64,000 nucleotides of DNA from Tumebacillus sp. BK434 (GTDB lineage Bacteria > Bacillota > Bacilli > Tumebacillales > Tumebacillaceae): contig NZ_SLXS01000010.1 in the NCBI RefSeq assembly GCF_004340785.1, forward strand, positions 1 to 64,000, written 5' to 3'. Positions 43,314 to 53,666 of this stretch are shown in pieces. Positions within the stretch are counted from its first letter, which is position 1. Every line of letters starts with the position of its first letter. The notes below the pieces were generated by a model that ran no database searches, was not told where the DNA came from, and saw only the letters and a list, made by a program, of their open reading frames with translations. Position numbers and translations under genes: made by a program.

Positions 43314-43778
43314 TCAGCGGCGGTTCTTCAAGTTCATCGCGCGCAGAACTTGATTGAAGTTCGTCTCTTGATCTTCCTCCGATTGGCGAATGAAATCATA
43401 GACTTGATCGAATCGTTCTTCTAGAAGTGCCTGATTCTGATCGAACCGTTCCTTCATAAAAGTCAAAAGCTTCTCTTCGCCAACCTCGAGATGATCGAGA
43501 CGCTGCTTGATAAACTCGGAATCTGCCTCCAAATGATCCAGCCGTCTGTCTTGTTGATCGAAGCGCTCTCGTATCGTTTGCAGGCCCTCCCGCAGTTCCT
43601 GCTGCAGGGCCTCCCATTTGGCGTCCAATTCTTTTTGGAGATGCATCTCCATTGCTGCCACTCTTTTGCCAATGCCTTCGAAGTACCCGTCAAGGCCGCG
43701 GAACCGTTCGTCGATCTGCTGCAACAGCTGGGTTTGCCATTGCGAGAAGAGGTCGAGGAACTTTGCTTCGGTGAGCAT
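43314..43778 (-). CDS. hypothetical coiled-coil protein
   Basis: A 154-residue, highly charged protein, nearly all predicted coiled coil from about residue 10 to 140. Repeating motifs are visible: RRLDHLEADSEFIKQRLDHL and DQNQALLEERFDQVYDFI, in a heptad-like register, with several copies of an R-F-D-Q element. No catalytic motif or membrane helix is seen. The frame is open 10 codons upstream, but AAAGGAG lies 9 bases before this ATG. It is convergent with the aldo/keto reductase and divergent from the P-type ATPase. A scaffolding or DNA/envelope-associated role cannot be separated. Confidence 0.7.
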   Translation of the reverse strand: MLTEAKFLDLFSQWQTQLLQQIDERFRGLDGYFEGIGKRVAAMEMHLQKELDAKWEALQQELREGLQTIRERFDQQDRRLDHLEADSEFIKQRLDHLEVGEEKLLTFMKERFDQNQALLEERFDQVYDFIRQSEEDQETNFNQVLRAMNLKNRR

Positions 43779-43980
43779 GTGCCATCGCTCCTTTCTATGA
43801 AATTTCACCTCGGAGCCAGTATATACGAGACTGCTTGTGTAAAGGTAGCCCCGGGACTTTTTTTAATCGTTTTGAAGGTCGTTCAAGGCCGTGGGGGACT
43901 TGTCATGCTTGGTCTACCTGCTGCGGGTCAAGCATAGACATGTTCTCAGGACAACGATGTGGAAAAAGGGGTGGCACCTG

Positions 43981-46710
43981 GTGCAGAAGAATCATTGGCA
44001 TACGATGGACGTACATGACGTACTCCAGATGCTCTCCGTACCGCCGGACGGCCTGACGAATGCGGAGGCCGAAAAACGGCGTGAACAATTCGGGGAGAAC
44101 AGACTGAACGAAGCTGAGCAAAAATCATGGCTGACTTTATTCCTGAACCAGTTCCGTGATTTTATGGTGTTGGTGCTGCTGGCAGCAACGTTGGTTTCCG
44201 GTCTGCTTGGCGAACACGCAGACGCGATCACGATTATCGCGATCATTATCGTCAACGGCATTCTCGGTTTCTACCAAGAACTTCGCGCTGAAAAATCGCT
44301 CGCTTCGCTGAAGCAGTTGACCGCGCCGTCCGCCCACGTGCTCCGTGACGGAAAGAAGATCAGCATTCCTGCTGCCGACCTCGTCCCTGGCGACGTCATC
44401 TTCCTCGAGAGCGGCGACCGCGTGCCGGCCGACGTCCGCATCCTCGAATCTGCCAGCCTGGAAGCGGAAGAATCCGCCCTGACCGGCGAATCGCTCCCGG
44501 TGCAGAAGATGACCGCTTCGATCGGCGACATCAACGCCACGCTTGGCGACCGCAAAAACATGGCCTACATGGGCACGATGATCACCCGCGGCAAAGCGAA
44601 AGCGCTGGTCACCTCCACCGGCATGCAGACGGAAATGGGCCTGATCGCCGACCTGATCCAGACGGCCGAAGAGACGGAGACCCCGCTCCAGCGCCGCCTC
44701 GACCAGCTCGGCAAAATTCTTGTCTACGTCGCGCTCGGCATCACCGCGGTCGTTGTGATCGCCGGCATCCTGCACGGCAATGACATCTATACGATGTTCC
44801 TCGCCGGCGTCTCGCTCGCCGTCGCGGCGATTCCGGAAGGCTTGCCCGCGATCGTCACCGTCGCGCTTGCCCTCGGCGTTCAGCGCATGATCAAGCGCAA
44901 AGCGATCGTCCGCAAACTGCCTTCTGTTGAAACGCTCGGCGCGGCGACCGTCATCTGTTCCGACAAAACGGGCACCCTGACGCAAAACAAAATGACCGTC
45001 CAGCGCGTCTGGATCGGCGGTCAGTTCTATGAAGTAACCGGCACCGGCTATGACCCGGCAGGCGAGTTTCACTTCGCGGGCAAAAAGTTCGATCCGAAGC
45101 GCCGCCCCGACCTGATGCGCCTGTTGGAAGTCTCCGTGCTTTGCAACAACGCCGTCCTCTTCCAAGACAAGCAGAAGAAGCACACCGAATGGGCGGTGCA
45201 AGGCGATCCGACCGAAGGAGCGCTGATGGTGCTGGCCGCCAAAGGCGGACTGCACGGTCCGGACATGGAAGCGCAGCAGCCGCGCCTTGATGAACTCCCG
45301 TTCGACTCCACCCGCAAAATGATGTCCGTCCTCACCCGCGATCAAAAAGGCAACCTGTTCATGCTGACCAAAGGCGGTCCGGACGTTTTGCTCGAACGCT
45401 GCGGCTACATGCTGATCGACGGTAAAGTCACGCCGCTCTCGGGGTCGCTGCGCAAGAGCATCATGCAGGCCAACCATGCGATGGGCGCTGAAGCGCTGCG
45501 CTGTCTCGCCGTCGCTTACCGCCCGCTGCGCCATGAGGGGCAGTTCAAAGAAAAGGATCCGGAGCGCGACCTCGTCTTCGTCGGTCTGACCGGCATGATC
45601 GATCCGCCGCGTGCCGAAGTGTTCGATGCGATCGCCCGCACCAAAAAAGCGGGCATCAAAACGATCATGATCACCGGCGACCATCAGGTGACCGCCGAAG
45701 CGATCGCCCGCCAGCTCGGCATCCTGCCGTCGGGCGGTTTGACAGTCAACGGACACGATCTCTATAATATGTCTGATGAAGAATTGCAAACGCGCGTCGA
45801 TGACATTTTTGTCTACGCCCGCGTGTCTCCGGAACACAAGCTCCGCATCGTCAAAGCTCTGCAGGCGCGCGGCAACGTGGTCGCGATGACCGGCGACGGC
45901 GTCAACGACGCGCCGGCGATCAAAGCGGCCGACATCGGCATCTCGATGGGCCAGGGCGGCACCGATGTGGCCAAAGACGCATCGTCGCTGATCCTGTCCG
46001 ACGACAACTTCGCCACCATCGTCGCCGCGATCGAGGAAGGGCGCGGCATCTATGACAACATCCGCAAGTTCGTCCGCTACCTGCTCGCCTCCAACGTCGG
46101 CGAGATCGTGACGATGTTCCTCGCGATGATGATGGGCATGCCTTTGCCGCTCGTGCCGATCCAGATCCTCTGGGTCAACCTCGTCACCGACGGTTTGCCG
46201 GCGATCGCGCTCGGCGTCGACCAGGCGGAGAAAGACATCATGCACAAGCCGCCGCGCAACGTGCGCGAATCGATCTTTGCGCGCGGCCTCGGCTTTAAGA
46301 TTCTCTCCCGCGGGATTTTGATCGGTTTGGCGACGCTCGCCGTGTTCTGGTTCACCTTGCAGATGGAGCCGGACAATCTGGTCAAAGCGCAGTCGATGGC
46401 GTTCACGACGCTCGTCATGGCGCAGCTGATCCACGTCTTTGACTGCCGCAGTGTCGAAGGCAGTATCTTCTCCCGCAACATCTTTGAAAACAAATGGCTG
46501 ATCGCATCGGTCATCTCCTCGGTCGTGCTCCTGCTCGGCGTCATGTACATCGAAGCGTTCCAGCCGGTGTTCCACACCGTTCCGCTGGACCTCGTCGACT
46601 GGATGATCGTGCTGGTGGCGGCTGCCATCCCGACGTTCGCGCTCGCCGCCCGCCGGGTGACCCGCAAACGCACCGCACACCTTGGCTTCTCCGGTGCAAG
46701 GAGGAAATAA
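43981..46710 (+). CDS. calcium-type P-type ATPase
   Basis: A 909-residue ion pump of the P2A/PMCA-like type. It has the cation-ATPase N-terminal domain, [31 protein letters not shown] in the actuator domain, PEGLPAIVT in helix 4, the phosphorylation motif [10 protein letters not shown] (Asp near residue 325), [11 protein letters not shown] in the nucleotide domain and [20 protein letters not shown] in the P domain. About ten transmembrane helices are visible. Calcium export is the usual role. An ATG at 43957 is in frame but has a poor site; AAGGGGTGG lies 6 bases before the GTG at 43981, so that start is preferred. Confidence 0.92.
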   Translation: MQKNHWHTMDVHDVLQMLSVPPDGLTNAEAEKRREQFGENRLNEAEQKSWLTLFLNQFRDFMVLVLLAATLVSGLLGEHADAITIIAIIIVNGILGFYQELRAEKSLASLKQLTAPSAHVLRDGKKISIPAADLVPGDVIFLESGDRVPADVRILESASLEAEESALTGESLPVQKMTASIGDINATLGDRKNMAYMGTMITRGKAKALVTSTGMQTEMGLIADLIQTAEETETPLQRRLDQLGKILVYVALGITAVVVIAGILHGNDIYTMFLAGVSLAVAAIPEGLPAIVTVALALGVQRMIKRKAIVRKLPSVETLGAATVICSDKTGTLTQNKMTVQRVWIGGQFYEVTGTGYDPAGEFHFAGKKFDPKRRPDLMRLLEVSVLCNNAVLFQDKQKKHTEWAVQGDPTEGALMVLAAKGGLHGPDMEAQQPRLDELPFDSTRKMMSVLTRDQKGNLFMLTKGGPDVLLERCGYMLIDGKVTPLSGSLRKSIMQANHAMGAEALRCLAVAYRPLRHEGQFKEKDPERDLVFVGLTGMIDPPRAEVFDAIARTKKAGIKTIMITGDHQVTAEAIARQLGILPSGGLTVNGHDLYNMSDEELQTRVDDIFVYARVSPEHKLRIVKALQARGNVVAMTGDGVNDAPAIKAADIGISMGQGGTDVAKDASSLILSDDNFATIVAAIEEGRGIYDNIRKFVRYLLASNVGEIVTMFLAMMMGMPLPLVPIQILWVNLVTDGLPAIALGVDQAEKDIMHKPPRNVRESIFARGLGFKILSRGILIGLATLAVFWFTLQMEPDNLVKAQSMAFTTLVMAQLIHVFDCRSVEGSIFSRNIFENKWLIASVISSVVLLLGVMYIEAFQPVFHTVPLDLVDWMIVLVAAAIPTFALAARRVTRKRTAHLGFSGARRK

Positions 46711-46716
46711 ACTCAG

Positions 46717-47547
46717 ATGAAGTTCACCAAAATGCATGGTCTCGGCAACGACTTTGTCGTCGTTGCCGAGTTTTCTTCCGTTCCGGAGGGAATATCGGAA
46801 CTGGCGCAAAAGGTCTGTGACCGTCATTTCGGCATCGGGGCGGACGGCCTGGTGCTCGTGCTGCCGCATGCCGGCGGGGCCGATTTTGCGATGCGCATCT
46901 TCAATGCGGACGGCACGGAAGCCGAACAGTGCGGCAACGCGGTGCGCTGTGTCGCCAAATACGTGTATGACAAGGGCCTGACCGACAAGACGGAAGTACT
47001 GCTCGAAACTCGCATCGGCGTGCAGAAGCTGACGCTGTTTGCGGAACGCGGCGCCGTGTCCCAAGTCACCGTGGACATGGGGGAACCGACGCTCGCCGGA
47101 GCGCAGATCCCGACGACGGTCGACCGCACACAGGTCGTCAGCCATCCGGTGGCTGTGCCGGACGGCGAGTTTTCCCTGACCGCCGTCTCGATGGGCAACC
47201 CGCACGCCGTGATCTTCGTGGAAGACATGCAGGAGATCCGTCTGCACAGCACCGGCCCGCAGATCGAGACGCACCCGATGTTTCCGCGCAAGACGAACGT
47301 GGAATTCGTGCAGGTGCATGCGCCGGATGACGTGACGATGCACGTCTGGGAGCGCGGCTGCGGCGAGACGCTGGCCTGCGGGTCGGGCGCCTGCGCCGTT
47401 GTCGTCGCCGGCGTCTTGACCGGACGGACGGCGCGCAAGACGACCGTTCATCTGAAAGGCGGCGACCTGCAGATCGAGTGGCGGGAAGCGGATGGGCGCG
47501 TGTATATGACCGGGCCGTCGGTCATCGTTTTTGAAGGCAGCTGGTAA
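46717..47547 (+). CDS. dapF: diaminopimelate epimerase
   Basis: A 276-residue enzyme converting LL-diaminopimelate to meso-diaminopimelate for lysine and peptidoglycan. The two catalytic Cys are in EQCGNAVRCVAKY (about 71) and CGSGACAVVVAG (about 226). The conserved start KFTKMHGLGNDFVVV and GNPHAVIFVED fit the family. It lies 6 bases after the ATPase gene, so it shares that transcript. A ribosome site AAGGAGG lies inside the end of the ATPase gene. Confidence 0.97.
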   Translation: MKFTKMHGLGNDFVVVAEFSSVPEGISELAQKVCDRHFGIGADGLVLVLPHAGGADFAMRIFNADGTEAEQCGNAVRCVAKYVYDKGLTDKTEVLLETRIGVQKLTLFAERGAVSQVTVDMGEPTLAGAQIPTTVDRTQVVSHPVAVPDGEFSLTAVSMGNPHAVIFVEDMQEIRLHSTGPQIETHPMFPRKTNVEFVQVHAPDDVTMHVWERGCGETLACGSGACAVVVAGVLTGRTARKTTVHLKGGDLQIEWREADGRVYMTGPSVIVFEGSW

Positions 47548-47553
47548 CGGCGC

Positions 47554-47602
47554 AAGGGTCACTTTTGCCGCAGTCACTTTTTCGCGGCAGGTGATCCTTT
47601 TT
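47554..47602 (+). terminator. terminator of the ATPase-dapF transcript
   Basis: AAGGGTCAC with TTTTGCCGC forms an imperfect stem with GCGGCAGGTGATCCTT, followed by TTTTTG. The stem has bulges but is long. Confidence 0.7.
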
Positions 47603-47719
47603 GCTTGCATCTTGGCAAGAAATTGCGTAATATGAGCAGGAAACGCCCGAAAAACGGCAATATCCTGTTCCTTGTTACATATTTCCGTAGTATGATAGAG
47701 GCGAAAGAAGGGAATCTCG

Positions 47720-48604
47720 ATGCTCAAAAGCATGACGGGATACGGCCGGGCCGAAGCGTCAGATCACGGGTACCGCATTCTCGTCGAGATCAAAGCGGTC
47801 AACCACCGCTATGCGGAAGTGATGGTGCGCATGCCGCGTGACTACCTGATGTTCGAAGACGGCATCAAAAAGGCCGTTTCCGAGCGCGTCTCGCGAGGCA
47901 GGCTGGATTGTTACATAACCATTGAAATGACCGAGCAGCAAGGGCGCACAGTCACCCTTGATGAAGAGCTGGCCGTCAAGATCAAAAGCGCGGCCGACGC
48001 GCTGGCCGAGCGCCTCGGGATGGTGGAGCGGCTGGCGCTTTCCGACCTGCTGCGCCAGCCGGACGTCATGTCGGTGACGCAGGAGGAGAGCGATCCGGAG
48101 CTCCTCGGCCGTCTGCTGTTGCAACTGACCGGCGCTGCGGCAGACGATCTGGTCCGCATGAGGCAAGCGGAAGGCGCGCGACTGGCGGTAGACGTCAAAG
48201 AGCGCATCGACAAGCTGCGCATTGTCACCGAATCGGTGTCCGCCCGCTCGCCGCTTTTGGTGAGCGAATACCGCGAGCGTCTGGAAAAGCGCCTGCGGGA
48301 GGCGCTCGCAGGGCAGTCGTTCGTCGTCGACGAAGCGCGGCTTTTGACCGAGGTGGCCGTGCTGGCCGACCGGGCGAGCATCGTCGAAGAGCTGGTGCGG
48401 CTGAACAGCCACTGCGCCCAGTTTGACGAGCTGCTGCTTACCACCGAGCCGGTCGGCCGCAAGCTCGATTTTTTGGTGCAGGAAATGAACCGGGAAGTCA
48501 ACACGATCGGTTCCAAAGCGAACGATCTGCAGATCGCCCAGCATGTGGTGGAGATGAAAGCCTTGCTGGAGCAGGTCCGCGAACAGATTCAAAACGTAGA
48601 ATAA
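47720..48604 (+). CDS. yicC: YicC-family endoribonuclease
   Basis: A 294-residue protein of the YicC/YloC family, now described as an RNA endonuclease. The N-terminal signature is SMTGYGRAE; the central helical part and the C-terminal DUF1732 domain follow, with RLNSHCAQFDELL and GRKLDFLVQEMNREVNTIGS, then KANDLQIAQHVVEMKALLEQ. GAAGGG is 7 bases before the ATG. A weak promoter (TTCCTT, 17 bases, TATGAT) is at 47668-47696. It heads the yicC-remA-gmk-rpoZ cluster, the same order as in Bacillus. Confidence 0.95.
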   Translation: MLKSMTGYGRAEASDHGYRILVEIKAVNHRYAEVMVRMPRDYLMFEDGIKKAVSERVSRGRLDCYITIEMTEQQGRTVTLDEELAVKIKSAADALAERLGMVERLALSDLLRQPDVMSVTQEESDPELLGRLLLQLTGAAADDLVRMRQAEGARLAVDVKERIDKLRIVTESVSARSPLLVSEYRERLEKRLREALAGQSFVVDEARLLTEVAVLADRASIVEELVRLNSHCAQFDELLLTTEPVGRKLDFLVQEMNREVNTIGSKANDLQIAQHVVEMKALLEQVREQIQNVE

Positions 48605-48682
48605 CAGCCGGCTCTGGTATCAGAAGCTGCCGTCATGGCAACAATGCAGGCAGAGAGGCTGCGAATTTAGGAGGAATGGGTC

Positions 48683-48949
48683 GTGAGCATTAAGCTGATC
48701 AATATCGGGTTTGGGAATATCGTTTCCGCCAATCGCATCGTGTCGATCGTCTCTCCGGAGTCTGCGCCGATCAAGCGGATCATTCAAGAGGCGCGCGACC
48801 GCGGCATGCTGATCGACGCGACATACGGTCGCAGAACCCGCGCCGTCATCATCACCGACAGCGATCATATCATTTTGTCGGCAGTTCAGCCGGAAACTGT
48901 GGCGCACCGTCTGGTAGCGAAAGACAACAGCCAAGACGACGAAGAGTAA
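48683..48949 (+). CDS. remA: extracellular matrix regulator RemA
   Basis: An 88-residue protein of the RemA (DUF370) family. In Bacillus RemA is a DNA-binding activator of biofilm matrix operons. The family signature [20 protein letters not shown] and [20 protein letters not shown], then [20 protein letters not shown] covers most of the length. The start is GTG; the region AGGAATGG just before it is a moderate ribosome site. Position between yicC and gmk is conserved in Firmicutes. Confidence 0.96.
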   Translation: MSIKLINIGFGNIVSANRIVSIVSPESAPIKRIIQEARDRGMLIDATYGRRTRAVIITDSDHIILSAVQPETVAHRLVAKDNSQDDEE

Positions 48950-48973
48950 AACCACAACGTCCGGAGGGGTAGA

Positions 48974-49594
48974 ATGATGATTCAGAAAGGGTTGCTCATC
49001 GTCTTGTCAGGTCCGTCCGGCGCAGGGAAAGGGACGGTCTGCAAAGCGCTGCTTCCGAGCATGAACACGACGCATTATTCCGTTTCCTGCACGACGCGCC
49101 AGCCGCGCGAAGGCGAGATGGAAGGCATCAACTACTTTTTCAAAAGCGTCGACCAGTTTCAGGAGATGGTCAAGCACGACGAGCTTCTGGAATGGGCCGA
49201 AGTATACGGCAATTATTATGGCACGCCGCGCAAGTATGTGGAAGACACGCTGAACGCCGGCGAAAACGTGCTGCTTGAAATTGACATCCAAGGCGCGCTG
49301 CAAGTCAAGCAGAAGTTCCCGAACGGCGTCTTTATCTTCCTGATTCCGCCGAGCCTCGATGAGCTGAAGAGCCGCATCATCGGCCGCGGTTCGGAGACGG
49401 AAGAATCGTTTAACCGCCGCTTCGGGGCAGCGACCGACGAGATGAAATACATCTCCGAATACGATTATGTCGTCGTCAACGACGAAGTGGACAACGCCTG
49501 CACCAAGGTGCGCAGCATCATCACCTCCGAGCTGTGCAGCGTCTCCCGCAATTTGGAATACTATAACCGTTTGATTCATGAGGGGGGCAAATAA
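48974..49594 (+). CDS. gmk: guanylate kinase
   Basis: A 206-residue enzyme converting GMP to GDP. P-loop GPSGAGKGT (about 13-21), GMP-binding region SVSCTTRQPREGEMEGINYF, lid YGNYYGTPRKYVED, and LLEIDIQGALQVKQ are all present. Two ATG codons are adjacent at the start; GGAGGGG precedes them. rpoZ follows 1 base after the stop. Confidence 0.97.
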   Translation: MMIQKGLLIVLSGPSGAGKGTVCKALLPSMNTTHYSVSCTTRQPREGEMEGINYFFKSVDQFQEMVKHDELLEWAEVYGNYYGTPRKYVEDTLNAGENVLLEIDIQGALQVKQKFPNGVFIFLIPPSLDELKSRIIGRGSETEESFNRRFGAATDEMKYISEYDYVVVNDEVDNACTKVRSIITSELCSVSRNLEYYNRLIHEGGK

Positions 49595-49595
49595 C

Positions 49596-49802
49596 ATGAT
49601 TTATCCTTCCATTGACAAATTGATGCATCTGGCCGACAGCAAATACTCGCTGGTCGTGGCCGCTTCCAAGCGCGCCCGCCGCATTCAGGACGGCGCCGAC
49701 AAACTGGTGCAAGTGGCAACCAACAAAAATGTCACCGTGGCGCTGAACGAAATTTCTGATGAGAAAGTGCGTTTCGTGCGCACGAAAGACGGCATTAAGT
49801 AA
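49596..49802 (+). CDS. rpoZ: RNA polymerase omega subunit
   Basis: A 68-residue subunit that helps assemble RNA polymerase around beta-prime. The family pattern YPSIDKLMHLADSKYSLVVA then ASKRARRIQDGADKLV is clear; the C-terminal SDEKVRFVR is a short extension. GGGGGG sits 6-8 bases before the ATG, inside the end of gmk. A terminator follows. Confidence 0.95.
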   Translation: MIYPSIDKLMHLADSKYSLVVAASKRARRIQDGADKLVQVATNKNVTVALNEISDEKVRFVRTKDGIK

Positions 49803-49808
49803 TACGAC

Positions 49809-49841
49809 GAGAAACAACCTCCCGCAGGTTGTTTCTTTTTG
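49809..49841 (+). terminator. terminator after rpoZ
   Basis: GAAACAACCT pairs with AGGTTGTTTC around CCCGC, followed by TTTTTG. Confidence 0.88.
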
Positions 49842-49893
49842 TAGAAACAGAGATCGCCACTAGCGATCACCATGAGGAGAGGAGACGGTCGCC

Positions 49894-51117
49894 ATGATCA
49901 AAGGCAAAACGATCGTGCTTGGCGTGGCCGGCGGGATCGCCGCATTCAAAGCGGCGTTGCTGGCCAGCCTGCTGACCAAAGCCGGCGCGAACGTGCATGT
50001 CATCATGACTGAATCTGCGCAAAAGTTTATCACCCCGCTCACCTTCCAGAGCCTGACGAAAAAGCCGGTGCACCTCGACACGTTCACCGAGCCCGACCCG
50101 TCCGAACTCGCTCACATCGCCCTCGCCGACAAGGCCAACCTGATCGTCGTCGCTCCGACCACCGCCAACGTGATCGGCAAAGTGGCGCACGGCCTCGCTG
50201 ACGACATGCTGACCACGACGATCATGGCAAGCAAAGCGCCCGTCCTGTTCGCAGTGGCGATGAACGTCAACATGTACGACAACCCGATCGTACAGGACAA
50301 CATCCGCTACCTGCAGGAAAAAGGGTATCTGTTCGCCGAGCCCGGCGTCGGCTATCTGGCTTGCGGATGGACAGGCAAAGGCCGGCTGATGGAGCCGGAG
50401 GAGATCGGAGCGTGGATCGAAGCTTTTTTTGCAGAGCAGGAGCAGCGACAGGACTTGAACGGCCTGCGCGTTCTGATCACCGCCGGGCGCAACGCCGAGC
50501 CGATCGACCCGGTGCGCTTCATCACCAACCGCTCGACCGGGAAGATGGGGTACGCGCTCGCCGAAGCGGCCGTACAGCGCGGTGCGGAGGTCACATTGGT
50601 GACCGGTCCGTCCGAATTGTTGCCGCCCCCAGGCGTCACGACGATCCGCGTGCAGACGGGACTGGAGATGCACGACGCCGTGATGACGCATGTCGAGGCG
50701 CAAGATGTGATCATCGGGGCTGCCGCGGTCGCCGACTATCGACCCAAGCTGCGCCATGAGCAGAAGCTGAAGAAAAAAGACGGCCCGCTGACCATCGAAT
50801 TTGAGCGCAACCCGGACATTTTGCTGGAAGTCGGCAAACGAAAGCGCGCCGATCAAGTCTTGGTCGGCTTTGCTGCCGAGACGGAACAGGTCTTGGAAAA
50901 CGCGCGCGGCAAACTGGAGCGCAAACACGCCGACCTGTTTGTCGCCAATGACGTGTCACAGGCCGGAGCTGGTTTTGGCACCGACACGAACATCGTCACT
51001 TTGGTCGACCGCCACGGCGACACCCCGCTGCCGCTGTTGTCCAAGCGCGAAGTGGCCGACCGCATTCTCGATCGCGTGCAAGAGCTTCGCAGGCAGGAGC
51101 GGGGCCCGGTCTCATGA
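49894..51117 (+). CDS. coaBC: phosphopantothenoylcysteine decarboxylase / phosphopantothenate-cysteine ligase
   Basis: A 407-residue bifunctional enzyme. CoaB adds cysteine to 4'-phosphopantothenate and CoaC decarboxylates the product, two steps to coenzyme A. The CoaC flavin domain (1-190) starts ILGVAGGIAAFKAA-like and has the PTTANVIGKVAHGLADDMLT region, the MN motif in VAMNVNMYDNP, and CGWTGKGRLMEP with the active Cys. The CoaB domain (190-400) has ITAGRNAEPIDPVRFITNRS and GKMGYALAEAA, with AAVADYRPK. Its stop overlaps the priA start. Confidence 0.96.
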   Translation: MIKGKTIVLGVAGGIAAFKAALLASLLTKAGANVHVIMTESAQKFITPLTFQSLTKKPVHLDTFTEPDPSELAHIALADKANLIVVAPTTANVIGKVAHGLADDMLTTTIMASKAPVLFAVAMNVNMYDNPIVQDNIRYLQEKGYLFAEPGVGYLACGWTGKGRLMEPEEIGAWIEAFFAEQEQRQDLNGLRVLITAGRNAEPIDPVRFITNRSTGKMGYALAEAAVQRGAEVTLVTGPSELLPPPGVTTIRVQTGLEMHDAVMTHVEAQDVIIGAAAVADYRPKLRHEQKLKKKDGPLTIEFERNPDILLEVGKRKRADQVLVGFAAETEQVLENARGKLERKHADLFVANDVSQAGAGFGTDTNIVTLVDRHGDTPLPLLSKREVADRILDRVQELRRQERGPVS

Positions 51118-53561
51118 GCGGCAAACGCTTTGCGGAAGTGATCGTCGAACTGCGCTCTTCGCAGGTCGACCGCCCCTTTCACTATGAGGTGCCGGAGCGC
51201 TGGCAGGAGCAGGTGCAGATCGGCACCCGCGTCCTCGTGCCGTTCGGTCCGCGGCGGCTGGAAGGCTACATCGTCGGCTTCTCGTTGGCGGCCGATGTCA
51301 GCAAGACCAAGCCGATCCTCGAAGTGCTCGACGACGAACCGCCGCTGACGCCCGATCTGGTCGACTTGGCGGGCTGGCTCTCCGAACGCTACCTCTGTAC
51401 AAAAGCAGCCGCTGTGCAGGCGCTGCTGCCGAGCGGCATGCGGGCGAAAGCGAGCACCAAGCTCCATCTGGCCGGTGAGCCGCCGTATGTGCTGCCCGGC
51501 TCTCTGGAAGACGACCTGCTGCAGAGCCTGTACGAATCCCCGAACAAAACGAAAGAGCAACTGATCGCGGAACGGCCCGAGTGGCGGCCGATCCTCCGCG
51601 CCTGGGTGGCGGAAGGGATCTTGGCCGAATCGTACCGCGTCAAGCAAGGTGCGCAGGTCAAGACGATCACCGCGCTGGCATGTTCGCTGGACAGCGCCGC
51701 CTTCCAAGCGGCGCTTGCAGAGCTGAACCGCGCCAAAAAGCAGCAGGAGGTGCTCGCCTACCTGTTCGACAAAGGGGAAGCGGTGCCGATGAGAGACGTG
51801 CTCAGCGAGCTGGGCGCTTCCTCGTCGACGCTCAAGCCGCTATTGGCGAAAGGCTATCTGCAAAAAGTCGAGCAGGAAGTGCTCCGCGACCCATACGGCA
51901 TCGCCCATGCACAGCCGGAGCAGCCGTTGCCGCTGACCGAACTGCAGCAGGCCGCGTACGATCAGATCGCCGCAGCGGTCGATACGCGCAAGCCGGAGAC
52001 CTTTCTGCTGCAAGGCGTGACCGGGTCGGGGAAGACAGAAGTCTACCTGCAGGCGATCGCCACCTGTGTGGAGCAGGGACGTCAGGCGATCATGCTCGTG
52101 CCGGAGATCTCCTTGACGCCGCAGATGGTCGAGCGGTTCAAAAAGCGCTTTGGCGATGCGGTCGCAGTGATGCACTCCCGCTTGTCGGCCGGCGAGAAGT
52201 TTGACGAGTGGCGGCGCATTCGCCAAGGTGACGTGACGATCGTCGTCGGAGCGCGCTCAGCGATCTTCGCCCCGTTTCGCTCGATCGGACTGATGATCAT
52301 CGACGAAGAGCATGAAGTTTCTTATAAGCAGGACGACCATCCGAAATACCTCGCCCGCGAAGTGGCGATGTACCGTGCCCGTCAGCATGGCGCGACCGTC
52401 GTTCTCGGCTCGGCAACCCCGGCGCTGGAAACGCGCTGGTGGGCGCATCAGGGGCAGATCGGCCGCATCGAGATGGGCGAGCGCGTCATGGGGCAGCGCC
52501 TGCCGAAGGTCAAAGTGATCGACATGCGCAACGAACTGCACGAAGGCAACCGCTCGATGTTTTCCAAGGCATTAAAAAAGGGCATCGAGGCGCGATTGGA
52601 AAAAGGGGAGCAGATCATCCTCTTTTTAAACCGCCGCGGGTTTGCGACGTTTGTGCTTTGCCGATCCTGCGGATATGTCGCCCGCTGCCGGGAGTGCGAG
52701 ATTCCGCTCACCTACCACAAAGCGCGCGGGCTGGAGCAGCTGCGCTGCCACTATTGCGGCTATGCGGAGCGGATGGCGGAGACCTGCCCGGACTGCAAAG
52801 GCGATCACGTCCGCCACTTCGGCACCGGCACGCAGCGCGTCGAAGAGGAGCTCCACCGCGTGTTCCCGGAGGCGAAGGTGATCCGGATGGATGTGGACAC
52901 AACGTCCGGTAAAGGGTCGCACGCCGAGCTTTTGCAGCGCTTCCGCAACAAGGAGGCGCAGATTCTGCTCGGCACGCAGATGATCGCCAAAGGGCTCGAT
53001 TTTCCAAACGTCACCCTGGTCGGCGTCATCTCGGCCGACACGTCGCTGTTCGTTCCCGATTTCCGGGCGGCGGAGCGCACCTTCCAGCTGTTGACACAGG
53101 TGGCCGGGCGCGCCGGGCGGCACCAGCTGCCGGGCGAAGTGGTCGTGCAGTCCTACAATCCGCAGCATTACGCCGTGCAGTTTGCGAAGCGGCAGGAGTA
53201 TGAGGAATTTTTCCAGCATGAGATTCGCGTTCGCTATGGCGTGCACAATCCGCCGTTTCGCGAGCTGACCGCGTTCACGTCGGTCAACACCGATGAAGAC
53301 GGGGCGCTGCTGATCGCCCGCAAGCTCGAAGACCGCCTGCGCGCGCAGTTTCACGGGCGGGACGACATCATCATTCTCGGCACTTCGCCCGCGCCGCTTT
53401 CCCGTCTGCAAGGGAAATACCGCTTCAACGTGGTGCTCAAATACGTCCGCTTCAAACAGGTCGGCGACACGATTCGCGCCGTCTATCTGGAGGCGGCGCA
53501 GGAAGCGCAAAAAGCGGGGGGTTATCTGTCGATCGACGTCAATGCACAAATGATCCTGTAG
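51114..53561 (+). CDS. priA: primosomal protein N' (replication restart helicase)
   Basis: An 815-residue helicase that reloads the replisome at stalled forks. The N-terminal DNA-binding part begins AEVIVELRSSQVDRPFHYEV. The helicase has Walker A GVTGSGKTEVY (about 298-308), DEEH box, and GSATPALE. The zinc-binding insertion has the Cys pairs CRSCGYVARCRECEIPLTYH and CHYCGYAERMAETCPDCKG. HFGTGTQRVEEEL and the VTLVGVISADTSLFVPDFRA region complete the family. ATGA overlap with coaBC. Confidence 0.97.
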   Translation: MSGKRFAEVIVELRSSQVDRPFHYEVPERWQEQVQIGTRVLVPFGPRRLEGYIVGFSLAADVSKTKPILEVLDDEPPLTPDLVDLAGWLSERYLCTKAAAVQALLPSGMRAKASTKLHLAGEPPYVLPGSLEDDLLQSLYESPNKTKEQLIAERPEWRPILRAWVAEGILAESYRVKQGAQVKTITALACSLDSAAFQAALAELNRAKKQQEVLAYLFDKGEAVPMRDVLSELGASSSTLKPLLAKGYLQKVEQEVLRDPYGIAHAQPEQPLPLTELQQAAYDQIAAAVDTRKPETFLLQGVTGSGKTEVYLQAIATCVEQGRQAIMLVPEISLTPQMVERFKKRFGDAVAVMHSRLSAGEKFDEWRRIRQGDVTIVVGARSAIFAPFRSIGLMIIDEEHEVSYKQDDHPKYLAREVAMYRARQHGATVVLGSATPALETRWWAHQGQIGRIEMGERVMGQRLPKVKVIDMRNELHEGNRSMFSKALKKGIEARLEKGEQIILFLNRRGFATFVLCRSCGYVARCRECEIPLTYHKARGLEQLRCHYCGYAERMAETCPDCKGDHVRHFGTGTQRVEEELHRVFPEAKVIRMDVDTTSGKGSHAELLQRFRNKEAQILLGTQMIAKGLDFPNVTLVGVISADTSLFVPDFRAAERTFQLLTQVAGRAGRHQLPGEVVVQSYNPQHYAVQFAKRQEYEEFFQHEIRVRYGVHNPPFRELTAFTSVNTDEDGALLIARKLEDRLRAQFHGRDDIIILGTSPAPLSRLQGKYRFNVVLKYVRFKQVGDTIRAVYLEAAQEAQKAGGYLSIDVNAQMIL

Positions 53562-53666
53562 GGGAAAATCTTCCCTTTCGAAACGCGGGTTGGTTTGGTA
53601 AGATGAAAGATGGTGCTTTTTCGTTTTCTGGAAGCATTGGAAGCGCAGTCAGGAGGTAACCATCAG

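Noticed and set aside
44137-47733. A 1198-codon open frame on the minus strand opposite the P-type ATPase and dapF
   Set aside because: It is rich in His, Asp and Arg with no domain pattern, has no ribosome site, and mirrors the codon bias of well-supported genes on the plus strand. It is a GC-driven shadow frame.
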